Shown here piece by piece: positions 37,275 to 47,141 of a stretch of 64,000 bases of DNA; position 1 is the first letter of the stretch; every line of letters starts with the position of its first letter. The stretch spans positions 4,278,001 through 4,342,000 of the forward strand of contig NZ_CP045701.2 of the NCBI RefSeq assembly GCF_009601685.2, read 5' to 3'. Under the pieces are notes generated by a model. It was not told where the DNA came from. It did not search any database and saw nothing but the letters and a program-made list of their open reading frames with translations. The stretch is from Pseudomonas brassicacearum. Lineage in GTDB: Bacteria > Pseudomonadota > Gammaproteobacteria > Pseudomonadales > Pseudomonadaceae. The position numbers and the translations under genes were made by a program.

Positions 37275-38657
37275 TTAGTCCGCCAGACGCCAGGTCGTGC
37301 CGCCCTTCCCATCTTCCAGCACCACGCCCATGGCGGTGAGCTGATCGCGGATCCGGTCGGATTCGGCCCAATCCTTGTTGGCGCGCGCAGCCAGGCGCGC
37401 CTGGATCAACGCCTCGACCTCGGCGGCGTCCACGCGACCTTCGGCACCGGCCTGCAGGAAGTCATCGGCTTCAAGCTGCAACACACCCAGCACGCTGGCC
37501 AGTTCTTTCAGGCGGGCCGCCAGGCCGGCTGCGGCATTGAGATCGCTCTCACGCAGGCGGTTGATCTCACGCACCATCTCGAACAGCACCGCGCACGCTT
37601 CCGGCGTGCCGAAGTCGTCGTTCATCACTTCGGTGAAACGTGCCACGAACGCTTCGCCACCGGCAGGCGGCACGCTCGGCAGGCCCTTCAACGCGTGATA
37701 GAAACGCTCCAGGGCACCCTTGGCGTCCTTGAGGTTGTCTTCCGAGTAGTTGATGGCGCTGCGGTAGTGGCTCGACACCAGCAGGTAACGCACGACTTCC
37801 GGGTGGTACTTGTCGAGCACGTCGCGGATGGTGAAGAAGTTGTTCAAGGACTTGGACATCTTCTCGCCATTGATCCGGATCATGCCGCAATGCATCCACG
37901 TGTTGGCGTAGGTCTTGCCGCTGGCCGCTTCGCTCTGGGCGATTTCGTTTTCGTGGTGCGGAAATTCCAGGTCGCTGCCGCCGCCATGAATGTCGAAAGT
38001 CTCGCCGAGGCAGCAGGTGGACATCACCGAGCACTCGATGTGCCAGCCCGGACGTCCGGCGCCCCATGGCGATGCCCAGCTCGGCTCACCCGGCTTGGCG
38101 CCCTTCCATAGCACGAAGTCCAGCGGGTCTTCTTTCGACTCGTCGACTTCGATACGCGCGCCGATGCGCAGGTCTTCGATCTTCTTGCGCGACAGCTTGC
38201 CGTAGCCCAGGAACTTGGCGACGCGGTAGTACACGTCGCCATTGCCCGGGGCGTAGGCGTAGCCCTTGTCGATCAAGGTCTGGATCATCGCCAGCATGCC
38301 CGGGATGTGGTCCGTGGCACGGGGTTCCAGGTCCGGCTTGAGGATATTGAGACGCGCCTCGTCCTCGTGCATGGCCTTGATCATGCGCTCGGTCAGCGCA
38401 TCGTAAGGCTCGCCGTTTTCGCGGGCACGGTTGATGATCTTGTCTTCGATGTCGGTGATGTTGCGCACGTAGGTCAGGTCATAACCGCTGAATCGCAGCC
38501 AGCGAGTCACCAGGTCGAAGGCGACCATGCTGCGACCATGCCCAATGTGGCAGTAGTCGTATACGGTCATGCCGCAGACGTACATGCGGACCTTGTTGCC
38601 ATCCAGCGGCTTGAAGACTTCTTTGCTCTTGGTGAGCGTGTTGTAGATCGTAAGCAC
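37275..38657 (-). CDS. cysS: cysteinyl-tRNA synthetase
   Basis: A 460-residue class I synthetase. [18 protein letters not shown] carries the zinc Cys and the HIGH motif; KMSKSLNNF is the KMSKS loop. The zinc ligands also include the C in SVMSTCCLG and the H-H-E of EFPHHENE. It follows glnS after 21 bp. Confidence 0.98.
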   Translation of the reverse strand: MLTIYNTLTKSKEVFKPLDGNKVRMYVCGMTVYDYCHIGHGRSMVAFDLVTRWLRFSGYDLTYVRNITDIEDKIINRARENGEPYDALTERMIKAMHEDEARLNILKPDLEPRATDHIPGMLAMIQTLIDKGYAYAPGNGDVYYRVAKFLGYGKLSRKKIEDLRIGARIEVDESKEDPLDFVLWKGAKPGEPSWASPWGAGRPGWHIECSVMSTCCLGETFDIHGGGSDLEFPHHENEIAQSEAASGKTYANTWMHCGMIRINGEKMSKSLNNFFTIRDVLDKYHPEVVRYLLVSSHYRSAINYSEDNLKDAKGALERFYHALKGLPSVPPAGGEAFVARFTEVMNDDFGTPEACAVLFEMVREINRLRESDLNAAAGLAARLKELASVLGVLQLEADDFLQAGAEGRVDAAEVEALIQARLAARANKDWAESDRIRDQLTAMGVVLEDGKGGTTWRLAD

Positions 38658-38678
38658 AGGGTTTCCCTTAAGACTTGA

Positions 38679-40376
38679 TCACTGACCCCAGGAATCGCGC
38701 AAGGTCACGGTACGGTTGAATACCGGAGCACCAGGTTTCGAGTCCTTGATATCCGCGCAGAAGTAACCTTCGCGCTCGAACTGGAAACGGTCTTCCGGCT
38801 GTGCGTTGCCCAGCGAAGGCTCGGCACGACAACCCGTGAGTACTTGCAGGGAGTCAGGGTTGATGTTGTCCAGGAAGCTGGCGCTGTCTTCGGCCTTTTC
38901 CGGGTTCGGCGAACGGAACAGGCGATCGTACAGGCGCACTTCGCATTCGACGCTGGCGGCGGCCGGCACCCAGTGGATCACGCCCTTGACCTTGCGACCT
39001 TCCGGGTTCTTGCCCAGGGTGTCGGGATCGTACGAGCAACGCAGCTCGACGATGTTGCCGTCGGCGTCCTTGATGGCCTCGTCGGCGCGGATCACGTAGC
39101 TGCCGCGCAGGCGCACTTCGCCAGCAGGCTCCAGGCGCTTGTAGCCTTTTGGCGGCTCTTCCATGAAGTCTTCACGATCGATGTAGATTTCCCGGGCGAA
39201 CGGCAGGACGCGCACGCCCATGTCTTCTTTCGGGTGGCGCGCCAGTTCGAGGTTCTCGACCTGGCCTTCCGGGTAATTGGTGATCACGACTTTCAGCGGA
39301 CGCAGCACGCACATGGCACGCGGGGCGCTGTGGTCGAGGTCGTCACGGATGCTGAATTCCAGCATGCCGAAGTCCACCACGCCGTCGGAACGGTTGGTGC
39401 CGACCATTTCGCAGAAGTTGCGGATCGACTTGGGCGTGTAGCCGCGACGACGGAAGCCCGACAGCGTCGACATGCGCGGGTCGTCCCAGCCGTTGACGTG
39501 CTTCTCGTCCACCAGTTGCTTGAGCTTGCGCTTGCTGGTGATGGTGTAGTTCAGGTTCAGGCGGCTGAATTCGTACTGGCGCGGATGGGCCGGCACGGGC
39601 AGGTGCTCGAGGAACCACTCGTACAACGGACGATGGCTTTCGAATTCCAGGGTGCAGATCGAATGAGTGATGCCTTCGATGGCGTCCGACTGGCCGTGGG
39701 TGAAGTCATAGTTGGGATAGATGCACCATTTGTCGCCAGTCTGGTGGTGATGGGCGTGACGGATGCGGTACATGATCGGGTCGCGCAGGTTCATGTTCGG
39801 CGAGGTCATGTCGATCTTGGCGCGCAGTACCCGAGCGCCGTCCGGGAACTCACCGGCGCGCATGCGGGCGAACAGGTCCAGGTTCTCTTCCACGCTGCGG
39901 TCACGGAATGGGCTGTTCTTGCCCGGCTCGGTCAGGCTGCCACGGTATTCCTTGGCCTGCTCGGGGGTCAGGTCGCACACGTAGGCGTTGCCGGCCTTGA
40001 TCAGTTCCACTGCCCAGTCGTGCAACTGGTCGAAATATTGCGAGGCGTAGCGCACCTCACCGGACCATTGGAAACCCAGCCACTTGACGTCGCTTTCGAT
40101 CGCGTCGATGTATTCCTGGTCTTCCTTGGCCGGGTTGGTGTCGTCGAAACGCAGGTGCGTGACGCCGCCGAACTCCTGGGCCAGGCCGAAATTCACGCAG
40201 ATCGACTTGGCATGGCCGATGTGCAGGTAGCCGTTGGGCTCTGGCGGAAAGCGAGTGACGATCTGTGTGTGCTTACCCGAGTCCAGGTCCGCCTGGATGA
40301 TCGGGCGCAGGAAGTTGACCGGCACGGCCGGGCCGGTCTTGGAATTCGAGGTAGGGTCGACAGTGGGCTTGCTCAT
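38679..40376 (-). CDS. glnS: glutaminyl-tRNA synthetase
   Basis: A 565-residue class I synthetase. I chose the ATG at 40376 ([10 protein letters not shown]); the frame continues to 40457 but the longer start is not supported. [12 protein letters not shown] is the HIGH motif and [11 protein letters not shown] holds the MSKRK-type loop. The C-terminal beta-barrel domains read the anticodon. It is upstream of cysS in one operon. Confidence 0.98.
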   Translation of the reverse strand: MSKPTVDPTSNSKTGPAVPVNFLRPIIQADLDSGKHTQIVTRFPPEPNGYLHIGHAKSICVNFGLAQEFGGVTHLRFDDTNPAKEDQEYIDAIESDVKWLGFQWSGEVRYASQYFDQLHDWAVELIKAGNAYVCDLTPEQAKEYRGSLTEPGKNSPFRDRSVEENLDLFARMRAGEFPDGARVLRAKIDMTSPNMNLRDPIMYRIRHAHHHQTGDKWCIYPNYDFTHGQSDAIEGITHSICTLEFESHRPLYEWFLEHLPVPAHPRQYEFSRLNLNYTITSKRKLKQLVDEKHVNGWDDPRMSTLSGFRRRGYTPKSIRNFCEMVGTNRSDGVVDFGMLEFSIRDDLDHSAPRAMCVLRPLKVVITNYPEGQVENLELARHPKEDMGVRVLPFAREIYIDREDFMEEPPKGYKRLEPAGEVRLRGSYVIRADEAIKDADGNIVELRCSYDPDTLGKNPEGRKVKGVIHWVPAAASVECEVRLYDRLFRSPNPEKAEDSASFLDNINPDSLQVLTGCRAEPSLGNAQPEDRFQFEREGYFCADIKDSKPGAPVFNRTVTLRDSWGQ

Positions 40377-40625
40377 AGGATCCTTGAACAGACAAGTGCG
40401 CGGCCGGGTGCGGCCTGATAAATCAAAGCCCGTATCATAGCCGATGCTGTCAAGCACCTGACAGGCCAGGCCGGCAAACGATTGAATTTAATCGACGGCC
40501 AGATGAAAAACAGCCTCGAAATTCGTGCCCGGCACGCTAAACTGCCCAGCCTGGCCGATTACAGCCAGACAGGTTGCGGGCAGTGAAGCCCCGAAACCCA
40601 CGAATTCCTTGAAAGAGTACCGATC

Positions 40626-41129
40626 ATGAGCAAAGTCAAACTGACCACCAATCACGGTGACATCGTTCTGGAACTAAACGCTGAGAAAGCGCCAATCACC
40701 GTTGCCAACTTTGAGGAATACGTCAAAGCCGGCCATTACACCAATACCGTTTTCCACCGTGTCATCGGCAACTTCATGATCCAGGGTGGCGGTTTCGAGC
40801 CAGGCATGAAGGAAAAGAAAGACAAGCGCCCAAGCATCCAGAACGAAGCCGACAACGGCCTGCCGAACGAAAAATACAGCGTCGCCATGGCCCGTACCAT
40901 GGAACCGCATTCGGCCTCCGCACAGTTCTTCATCAACGTGGCGGACAACAGCTTCCTGAACCACAGCGGCAAGAGCACCCAGGGCTGGGGCTACGCCGTG
41001 TTCGGCAAAGTGGTTGAAGGCACCGACGTGGTCGACAAGATCAAAGGCGTTTCCACCACGTCCAAGGCCGGCCACCAGGACGTCCCGGCAGAAGACGTGA
41101 TCATCGAGAAAGCCGAGATCGTTGAGTGA
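40626..41129 (+). CDS. ppiB: cytoplasmic peptidyl-prolyl isomerase B
   Basis: A 167-residue cyclophilin. [17 protein letters not shown] and [17 protein letters not shown] are the active-site strands (Arg and Phe of the proline pocket). No signal peptide. It overlaps the lpxH start by 4 bp; GAAAGAG precedes the ATG. Confidence 0.97.
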   Translation: MSKVKLTTNHGDIVLELNAEKAPITVANFEEYVKAGHYTNTVFHRVIGNFMIQGGGFEPGMKEKKDKRPSIQNEADNGLPNEKYSVAMARTMEPHSASAQFFINVADNSFLNHSGKSTQGWGYAVFGKVVEGTDVVDKIKGVSTTSKAGHQDVPAEDVIIEKAEIVE

Positions 41130-41875
41130 TATTGCTGATTTCAGACTTGCATCTGGAAGAGGAGCGCCCGGACATCACCCGGGCGTTTCTGGATTTACTC
41201 GCCACACGCGCCCGCTCGGCGCAAGCGTTGTACATTCTGGGCGACTTTTTCGAAGCCTGGATCGGCGACGATGCCATGACGCCGTTCCAGCGTTCCATCT
41301 GCCAGGCCCTGCGCGAATTGAGCGACAGCGGCACGGCCATCTTCCTGATGCACGGCAATCGCGACTTCATGCTGGGGCAGGCCTTTTGCAAAGCGGCCGG
41401 CTGCACCCTGCTCAAGGACCCGAGTGTCGTGCAGTTCAACGGCGAGCCGGTGCTGCTGATGCACGGCGACAGCCTCTGCACCCGCGACGAAGGCTACATG
41501 AAGCTGCGGCGCTGGCTGCGCAACCCGGTCACGTTGTTCGTCCTGCGGCACCTGCCGCTGGGCAGTCGCCAGAAACTGGCGCGCAAACTGCGCAGCGAAA
41601 GCCGCACGCAGACACGCATGAAAGCCAATGACATCGTCGACGTCACGCCCGAAGAGATCCCGCGGATCATGCAGCAATACGGCGTGAAGACCCTGATCCA
41701 CGGCCACACCCATCGTCCCGCCATCCACAAGCTGCAACTGGGCGAACACGCCGCCCGGCGTATTGTGCTGGGGGATTGGGACAAGCAAGGTTGGGCGTTG
41801 CAAGTGGACGAACAAGGGTTTGCGTTGGCGCCGTTCGGGTTTGGTAATGCGCAGTTGGCGTTGCCAAGCAACTGA
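41126..41875 (+). CDS. lpxH: UDP-2,3-diacylglucosamine diphosphatase
   Basis: A 249-residue calcineurin-type phosphoesterase that makes lipid X in lipid A synthesis. Metal-site motifs: SDLHLE (Asp7, His9), [21 protein letters not shown] and IHGHTHRPA. The GTG at 41126 overlaps the ppiB stop by 4 bp, as is usual in Pseudomonas. Confidence 0.97.
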   Translation: MILLISDLHLEEERPDITRAFLDLLATRARSAQALYILGDFFEAWIGDDAMTPFQRSICQALRELSDSGTAIFLMHGNRDFMLGQAFCKAAGCTLLKDPSVVQFNGEPVLLMHGDSLCTRDEGYMKLRRWLRNPVTLFVLRHLPLGSRQKLARKLRSESRTQTRMKANDIVDVTPEEIPRIMQQYGVKTLIHGHTHRPAIHKLQLGEHAARRIVLGDWDKQGWALQVDEQGFALAPFGFGNAQLALPSN

Positions 41876-41905
41876 AGCCGGTAGATCTCCTTTGTGGGCG
41901 CGAGC

Positions 41906-41997
41906 CTGTGGGAGCAAAGCTTGCTCGCGATGAACGATGACACGGTCTTGCAGTTGAACCATGTCGCCTGCATCGCGGGCAAGCCTTGCTCCCACAG
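41906..41997. repeat. REPIN-like inverted repeat pair, spacer shared with 54355
   Basis: CTGTGGGAGCAAAGCTTGCT and its inverted partner. About 87 of 92 bases agree with the pair at 54355-54446, spacer included. Confidence 0.92.
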
Positions 41998-42011
41998 GGG
42001 GATGTGTTGTT

Positions 42012-43541
42012 TCAATGACCGCTAGCGGCAGGCCCAGCCTTCGCCGCGAACGGCGGTTTCGCCAGCCACACCAGCACGATCAACCCCATGAACGCCCACC
42101 CCAGCAGCGTGAAGTAATCCACGGTGGAGAGCATGTACGCCTGGCTGTTGAGGACCTGCTCGAGCCGGGCATAGGCCGGGGCACTCGCGCCACCAAGCTG
42201 GTTGAGTGCCTCGCGGGTGGCCGGTTCGAAGGTGCTGATGCTTTCGCTCAGGTAGGCGTGATGCTGGTCGGCCCGGCGGATCCAGATCCAGGTGGTCAGG
42301 GACGCGGCAAAGCTGCCACCCAAGGTTCGCAAGAACGTCGCCAGCCCCGCGCCGTCGGCAATCTGGTGCGGCGGCAAATCCGACATCAGGATGCTCAGGG
42401 TCGGCATGAAGAACAGCGCCACGCCGATGCCCATGAACAATTGCACCAGGGCGATGTGCTGGAAGTCCACCTCGTTGGTGAACCCGGCGCGCATGAAGCA
42501 GCTCAGGCCGATGGCCAGGAACGCCAGCCCGGCCAACACACGCAGGTCGAACCGGTGGGCGTACTTGCCGACGAAGGGCGACATCAGCACCGGCAGGATA
42601 CCGATGGGCGCCACCGCCAGCCCGGCCCAGGTAGCGGTGTAGCCCATCTGTGTCTGCAACCACTGCGGCAGGATCAGGTTGATGCCGAAGAACCCGGCGT
42701 AGCCCCCCACCAGCACAATGGTGCCGATGCGAAAGTTGCGATAAGCGAACAGGCGCAGGTTGACCACCGGATGGCGATCGGTCATTTCCCAGATCACGAA
42801 CACCGCCAGGGCAACGATCGAAATCAGCGCACCGATGATGATGAAGTTCGATTCGAACCAGTCCAGGTCGTTGCCTTTGTCGAGGATCACCTGGAGCGCG
42901 CCGACGCCGATGATCAGCGTGATCAATCCCACGTAATCCATCGGTTGATGGCTGGTGACCACCGGCCGCGCCTTGAGCTGCTGTTGCACTACGAGCGCGG
43001 CGAAGACGCCGATGGGCACGTTGATGAAGAAGATCCACGGCCAGCTGTAGCTGTCGGTGATCCAGCCGCCGAGGATCGGCCCGGCAATCGGCGCCACCAC
43101 CGTGACCATCGCCAGCAACGCCAGGGCCATGCCGCGCCTGGCCGGTGGGTACACGGCTATCAGCAAGGTCTGGGTCATCGGGTACAACGGCCCGGCCACC
43201 AGCCCCTGGAGCACGCGAAAGCCAATCAGCTCCGGCATCGAGGTGGAAATACCGCACAAGAACGAAGCGATCACGAACAGCATCGTCGCCCACAAAAACA
43301 GCTTCACCTCGCCAAACCGCCGGCTCAGCCAGCCGGTGAGCGGCAGGGCGATGGCGTTGCTCACCGCGAACGAGGTGATCACCCAAGTGCCCTGCTCCGA
43401 GCTGACGCCCAGATTGCCGGAAATGGTCGGCAAGGCGACGTTGGCAATGGTGGTGTCGAGCACCTGCATGAACGTCGCCAGCGACAGCCCGATGGTGCTG
43501 AGCAACAGGCTGGGCGGCGTGAAAGACGCGTTATTGCTCAT
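42012..43541 (-). CDS. emrB: DHA2-family drug efflux transporter, EmrB type
   Basis: A 509-residue major facilitator with about 14 hydrophobic segments. The signature LATFMQVLDTTIANVALPTISG opens TM1 and WVITSFAVSNAIALPLTGWL follows. It likely forms a tripartite pump with the EmrA-type and OMF genes upstream. I chose the ATG at 43541 (MSNNASF) with AGGA upstream; the 35 extra upstream codons lie in a REP element. A REPIN of 43597-43724 separates it from emrA. Confidence 0.9.
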   Translation of the reverse strand: MSNNASFTPPSLLLSTIGLSLATFMQVLDTTIANVALPTISGNLGVSSEQGTWVITSFAVSNAIALPLTGWLSRRFGEVKLFLWATMLFVIASFLCGISTSMPELIGFRVLQGLVAGPLYPMTQTLLIAVYPPARRGMALALLAMVTVVAPIAGPILGGWITDSYSWPWIFFINVPIGVFAALVVQQQLKARPVVTSHQPMDYVGLITLIIGVGALQVILDKGNDLDWFESNFIIIGALISIVALAVFVIWEMTDRHPVVNLRLFAYRNFRIGTIVLVGGYAGFFGINLILPQWLQTQMGYTATWAGLAVAPIGILPVLMSPFVGKYAHRFDLRVLAGLAFLAIGLSCFMRAGFTNEVDFQHIALVQLFMGIGVALFFMPTLSILMSDLPPHQIADGAGLATFLRTLGGSFAASLTTWIWIRRADQHHAYLSESISTFEPATREALNQLGGASAPAYARLEQVLNSQAYMLSTVDYFTLLGWAFMGLIVLVWLAKPPFAAKAGPAASGH

Positions 43542-43596
43542 TGCGAAAATCCTATGAAGCGAAGGTGGCGAAATTCCATGGGACAAGACCCAACCC

Positions 43597-43724
43597 CTGT
43601 GGGAGCTGGGCGGTGTGGGAGCAAAGCTTGCTCGCGAAACAGCCAACTGGATTTCTGAAAGACCGCATCGCTTGTGTCGCGAGCAAGCTTTGCTCCCACA
43701 CCGCCGACAGCCTTGCTCCCACAG
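43597..43724. repeat. compound REP cluster between emrA and emrB
   Basis: An inner inverted pair (about 43613-43702, GTGTGGGAGCAAAGCTTGCT) is flanked by two further REP ends (CTGTGGGAGCT at 43597, CTTGCTCCCACAG at 43712). It lies inside the efflux operon. Confidence 0.88.
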
Positions 43725-43751
43725 ATTTCAGCGGTTGGCCTGCAATTGCGA

Positions 43752-44948
43752 TCAGCGCTGCGCGGTCTTGCTGGCCACCGCGCTGTTGTCGTGGATCAGG
43801 CGGGCGATCATCGCGTCAGCATCGGCCAACTGTCGGTCATAGACCTGGGTGCTGAACGAGGCTTTTTGCGGTGGCTGCTGGGCCAGTACCGGGCCGCTCT
43901 GGTCGTGCAGGTCGACGTTGACCAGGGTCGACAGGCCGACCCGCAGCGGATGCTTGGCCAGTTCCTGGGCATTGATGTGAATGCGCACCGGCACCCGCTG
44001 GACGATCTTGATCCAGTTGCCGGTGGCGTTCTGCGCCGGCAGCAAGGCAAACGCACTGCCGGTCCCGGCCCCGAGGCTGTCAATGGTGCCGCTGTACTTC
44101 ACATCGCTGCCGTACAGGTCGGCCTCGATGTCCACCGGCTGGCCGATGCGCATGTCGCGCAGTTGGGTTTCCTTGAAGTTGGCGTCGATCCACAGCTGAT
44201 CCAGCGGGATCACCGCCATCAACGCCGTGCCCGGCTGCACCCGTTGGCCCAGTTGCACGGTGCGCTTGGCGACATAACCGGTGACCGGTGCGATCAAGGT
44301 GCTGCGGGCATGAGTCAGGAAGGCCTGGCGCAATTGCGCGGCGGCGGACTGTACGTCGGGATGGGATGACACCACGGTATCGTCCACCAACGCGCTGGTG
44401 GTCTTGAGCTGTTGCCGGGCATTGGCCAAGGCGTTCTGCGCCGAGGTCAGGTCATCCCGGGCGTGAGACAGTTCCTCCTTGGAAATCGCCCCGCCGGCCG
44501 CCAGGTTCTTGCGTCGGTTGTAGTTATCCTGGGCCTTCTGCACTTCGGCCTCTTGCGCATTGACCTGCGCCCGCATGCCATCGACGTTGCTGTACAAGCC
44601 ACGCACCTGGCGCACGGTTCGGGCCAGGTTGGCCTGGGCACTTTGCAGCCCGACTTCGGCGTCGTTCGGGTCGAACTGCACCAGCACCTGGCCTTCACGC
44701 ACCAGGTCGCCGTCGTCGGCCCCGATGCTCACCACGGTGCCGGTGACCAGCGGCGTGATTTCCACCACGTTGCCGTTCACGTAGGCATCGTCGGTGCTTT
44801 CGCTCCAGCGACCATACAGTTCGTGCCAGGCCCAGACGCCCAGGCCCGAGAGAATGACCAGCAGCGCCAGCGTCAGCAGCATGACCTTGCGCTTGCGTGG
44901 GTTGCCGTCCTGCGCATGTTCGGATTGAGTCGTTTCGGCAGTCGCCAT
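43752..44948 (-). CDS. emrA: HlyD-family efflux adaptor, EmrA type
   Basis: A 398-residue membrane-fusion protein. One N-terminal membrane anchor (VMLLTLALLVILSGLGVWAW, about 23-42), then a biotinyl-lipoyl half motif (DGDLVREGQVLVQFD), a long coiled coil and a second lipoyl half (RVQPGTALMAVIPLDQLWIDANFKETQL). It bridges EmrB to the outer membrane channel. It lies 15 bp after the OMF gene. Confidence 0.92.
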   Translation of the reverse strand: MATAETTQSEHAQDGNPRKRKVMLLTLALLVILSGLGVWAWHELYGRWSESTDDAYVNGNVVEITPLVTGTVVSIGADDGDLVREGQVLVQFDPNDAEVGLQSAQANLARTVRQVRGLYSNVDGMRAQVNAQEAEVQKAQDNYNRRKNLAAGGAISKEELSHARDDLTSAQNALANARQQLKTTSALVDDTVVSSHPDVQSAAAQLRQAFLTHARSTLIAPVTGYVAKRTVQLGQRVQPGTALMAVIPLDQLWIDANFKETQLRDMRIGQPVDIEADLYGSDVKYSGTIDSLGAGTGSAFALLPAQNATGNWIKIVQRVPVRIHINAQELAKHPLRVGLSTLVNVDLHDQSGPVLAQQPPQKASFSTQVYDRQLADADAMIARLIHDNSAVASKTAQR

Positions 44949-44963
44949 GACAAGTACCTCGAA

Positions 44964-46433
44964 TCAGTTATTTGGCGTGGTAGCGGCCGGGGTGGCCGCC
45001 GCCAGGGTCTGGGCCTCGAAACCGCCGCCCAGGGCCTGCATCAGTTGGATCGACAAATCGATCTGCTCGGCATTCAGGTTCGCCAGTTGACGCTGGGCCT
45101 GGAGCAATTGCTGCTCGATGCTCAGCACGTCCAGGTAATTACCGATGCCCGAGCCGTAGCGCTGGACCACGGTGTCGTAGGAACTTTGTGCAATATCGGT
45201 GGCATGTTGCTGGGCGCCGATCTGGCGAGCGATGTCACGCAACTGGTTGATGGTGTCGCTGACATCCCCAAGGGCCGTGACCAGGCTCTTGTTGTATTGC
45301 GCCACCGCCAGGTCGTAATCGGCGTCCCGGGCATCCAGGTCCGCCCGCAAGCGGCCGCCATCGAAGATCGGCAGCGACACCGTCGGCCCCACATTGAAGA
45401 AGCGGCTGGCCGAACCGAACATCGCATCGCCCAGCAACGATCGGGTCCCGGCGGCTGCGCTCAAGTTGAGGTTGGGGTAGAAGTTGGTCTTGCCGGCCTC
45501 GATGTTCTTGCTCGCCGCCTCGACCCGCCAGCGCGCCGCGACCAGGTCCGGACGACGCCCCAGCAACTCGGCCGGCAGGTTCGACGGCAAGGCGACCGCG
45601 CTGGCTTGCAGCACGTTGGGCCGGGGGATTTCATTGCCGCGGTCCGGGCCTTTGCCCAACAACACCGCCAAGGCGATCTTGGCGCTTTGCAGGCGTTTCT
45701 CTGCGTCGATCAGGGTTGCATCGGCGCTGGCCTCCAGGCTTTCGGTCTGCTGGAACTGATATTCGCTGTCGATCCCGGCAGTAAGGCGGCGCTTGCCCAG
45801 GTCGAGCATCTGCCGGGTGCGCTTGAGGTCCTCGGAGGCCAGGTCATAAATGATGTGGGCCTGGCCCAGGTCGCTGTAGGCCCGGGCCACGTCGGCGGCC
45901 AGGGTCAGTTGCGCGGCCTGGCGATCGATCTCGGCGGCGCGGGCCTGGCCCAGGGCAGCTTCCCAGGCGGCACGCTGGCCACCCCAGAGGTCGAAGTTGT
46001 AATTGAAGTCCACACCCAAGGTGCGCAGGGTGCTGTACGCCCCGCCCTGCCCTAGCGGGTCCTCGTCACGGGACAGGCGCGAACGGCTCACGCCACCGCT
46101 GGCATCCAGCGTCGGCAGGCGCGCCGCGTTGGCGGCATAGGCGGCGGCACTGGCCTGATGCACCCGGGCGCTGGCGATCTGCATGTCCGGGCTATCGCGC
46201 AAGGCTTCACGGATCAGGCCATCGAGTTGCGGGTCGCCGAGGCTCTTCCACCAATCGCTCTTCGGCCACGCGGCCGGCGACAGCGTGACGCCGTTCAGGG
46301 ATTGCCCGACCTTGAGGCTCTGGGCCTCCAGGCTGACGCCTTCGGTCTTCAGGCCGCTGTAGCTGGCACAACCCGCCAGGCTCATGGCCAAGACCACCAG
46401 GCTTAATCGGGTACGCAAGGTTTTACGCTTCAT
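44964..46433 (-). CDS. NodT-family outer membrane efflux lipoprotein
   Basis: A 489-residue TolC-like channel of the NodT/OprM type. The lipobox LAGCAS (Cys22) anchors it. Two OEP repeats follow (VSRSRLSRDEDP region and LPIFDGGRLRADLDARDADY). It overlaps the marR stop by 4 bp, so the order is marR-omf-emrA-emrB in one transcript. Confidence 0.93.
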   Translation of the reverse strand: MKRKTLRTRLSLVVLAMSLAGCASYSGLKTEGVSLEAQSLKVGQSLNGVTLSPAAWPKSDWWKSLGDPQLDGLIREALRDSPDMQIASARVHQASAAAYAANAARLPTLDASGGVSRSRLSRDEDPLGQGGAYSTLRTLGVDFNYNFDLWGGQRAAWEAALGQARAAEIDRQAAQLTLAADVARAYSDLGQAHIIYDLASEDLKRTRQMLDLGKRRLTAGIDSEYQFQQTESLEASADATLIDAEKRLQSAKIALAVLLGKGPDRGNEIPRPNVLQASAVALPSNLPAELLGRRPDLVAARWRVEAASKNIEAGKTNFYPNLNLSAAAGTRSLLGDAMFGSASRFFNVGPTVSLPIFDGGRLRADLDARDADYDLAVAQYNKSLVTALGDVSDTINQLRDIARQIGAQQHATDIAQSSYDTVVQRYGSGIGNYLDVLSIEQQLLQAQRQLANLNAEQIDLSIQLMQALGGGFEAQTLAAATPAATTPNN

Positions 46434-46903
46434 TTTTCCCCCATTCGCGACACGGTGATGGGGTCACCGGCGGCGAGCAGAATTTTCTTGAGGATCTGTT
46501 CGAGCGTTTGCAGCTCCTCGGGGCTGATAGCGCTGGCCAACTGGTTCATGGCCTCGGCGCCGATGAACGGCAGGCGATCGGCGAGGGCCTGGCCAGCTTC
46601 GGTGAGCACCAGGCGCACTTGCCGGCGGTCTTGGGCGGAGCGTTCACGGGCCAGGAAACCTTTCTGCTCCAGGCGATCGAGCATCCGCGTCATCGAGCCG
46701 CTGTCCAGGGACAGGTAACGACACAGCTCGGCCGGCGTCTCGATGCCGTACTGGGCCATGATGATCAACACCTTGAACTGCGCGGCGGTGATGCCGACGG
46801 GTTCCATGTGTGTGTCGATGATCCGGTCCTTGAGCAGCGCGGTACGGCCGAGCAGCATGCCGAGATGGCAATTGTGAAAGTTGTCTGGGGTGAAATGCTT
46901 CAT
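46430..46903 (-). CDS. MarR-family repressor of the efflux operon
   Basis: A 157-residue winged-helix regulator (EmrR/MarR type). The recognition helix region is LCRYLSLDSGSMTRMLDRLEQKGFLAR with the RRQVRLVLTEAG wing. It is first in the operon and an inverted pair of near-palindromes upstream (46914-46966) is its probable operator, so drug-responsive self-repression is inferred. Confidence 0.92.
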   Translation of the reverse strand: MKHFTPDNFHNCHLGMLLGRTALLKDRIIDTHMEPVGITAAQFKVLIIMAQYGIETPAELCRYLSLDSGSMTRMLDRLEQKGFLARERSAQDRRQVRLVLTEAGQALADRLPFIGAEAMNQLASAISPEELQTLEQILKKILLAAGDPITVSRMGEK

Positions 46904-46913
46904 CTGACCACCG

Positions 46914-46966
46914 TTTGCTGCCTAGGCAGTGAATGTATGTCGGGATATTACTGCTTAGGCAGCAAA
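46914..46966. promoter_or_regulatory. paired operator of the MarR regulator
   Basis: TTTGCTGCCTAGGCAGT (46914-46930) and ACTGCTTAGGCAGCAAA (46950-46966) are inverted copies with one mismatch; each is itself a near-palindrome (GCTGCCTAGGCAG). The centres are 36 bp apart, starting 11 bp before the marR ATG. Confidence 0.8.
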
Positions 46967-47018
46967 TGTCAAACAAATCGTTAGCTTGCTATTCACATAA
47001 AGTGTGTGGGAGCTGGTC

Positions 47019-47108
47019 CTGTGGGAGCAAGGCTTGCCCGCGATAGCATCACCTCGGTTCGACTGATAGACCGAGTTGCCTATATCGCGGGCAAGCCTTG
47101 CTCCCACA
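47019..47108. repeat. REPIN-like inverted repeat pair
   Basis: CTGTGGGAGCAAGGCTTGCC and GGCAAGCCTTGCTCCCACA, inverted, about 50 bp apart, between marR and tamB. Confidence 0.9.
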
Positions 47109-47141
47109 AAAGCTCAGCTCCCATAGGGTTTGGGGAAGGGG

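Noticed and set aside
38844..40418. A 524-codon plus-strand frame opposite glnS
   Set aside because: A shadow of glnS in third-position-GC-rich DNA.
41961..43658. A 565-codon plus-strand frame opposite emrB
   Set aside because: It covers a clear transporter on the other strand and is rich in His, Arg and Gln as such shadows are.
44412..46055. A 547-codon plus-strand frame opposite emrA and the outer membrane channel gene
   Set aside because: It spans the junction of two real minus-strand genes.
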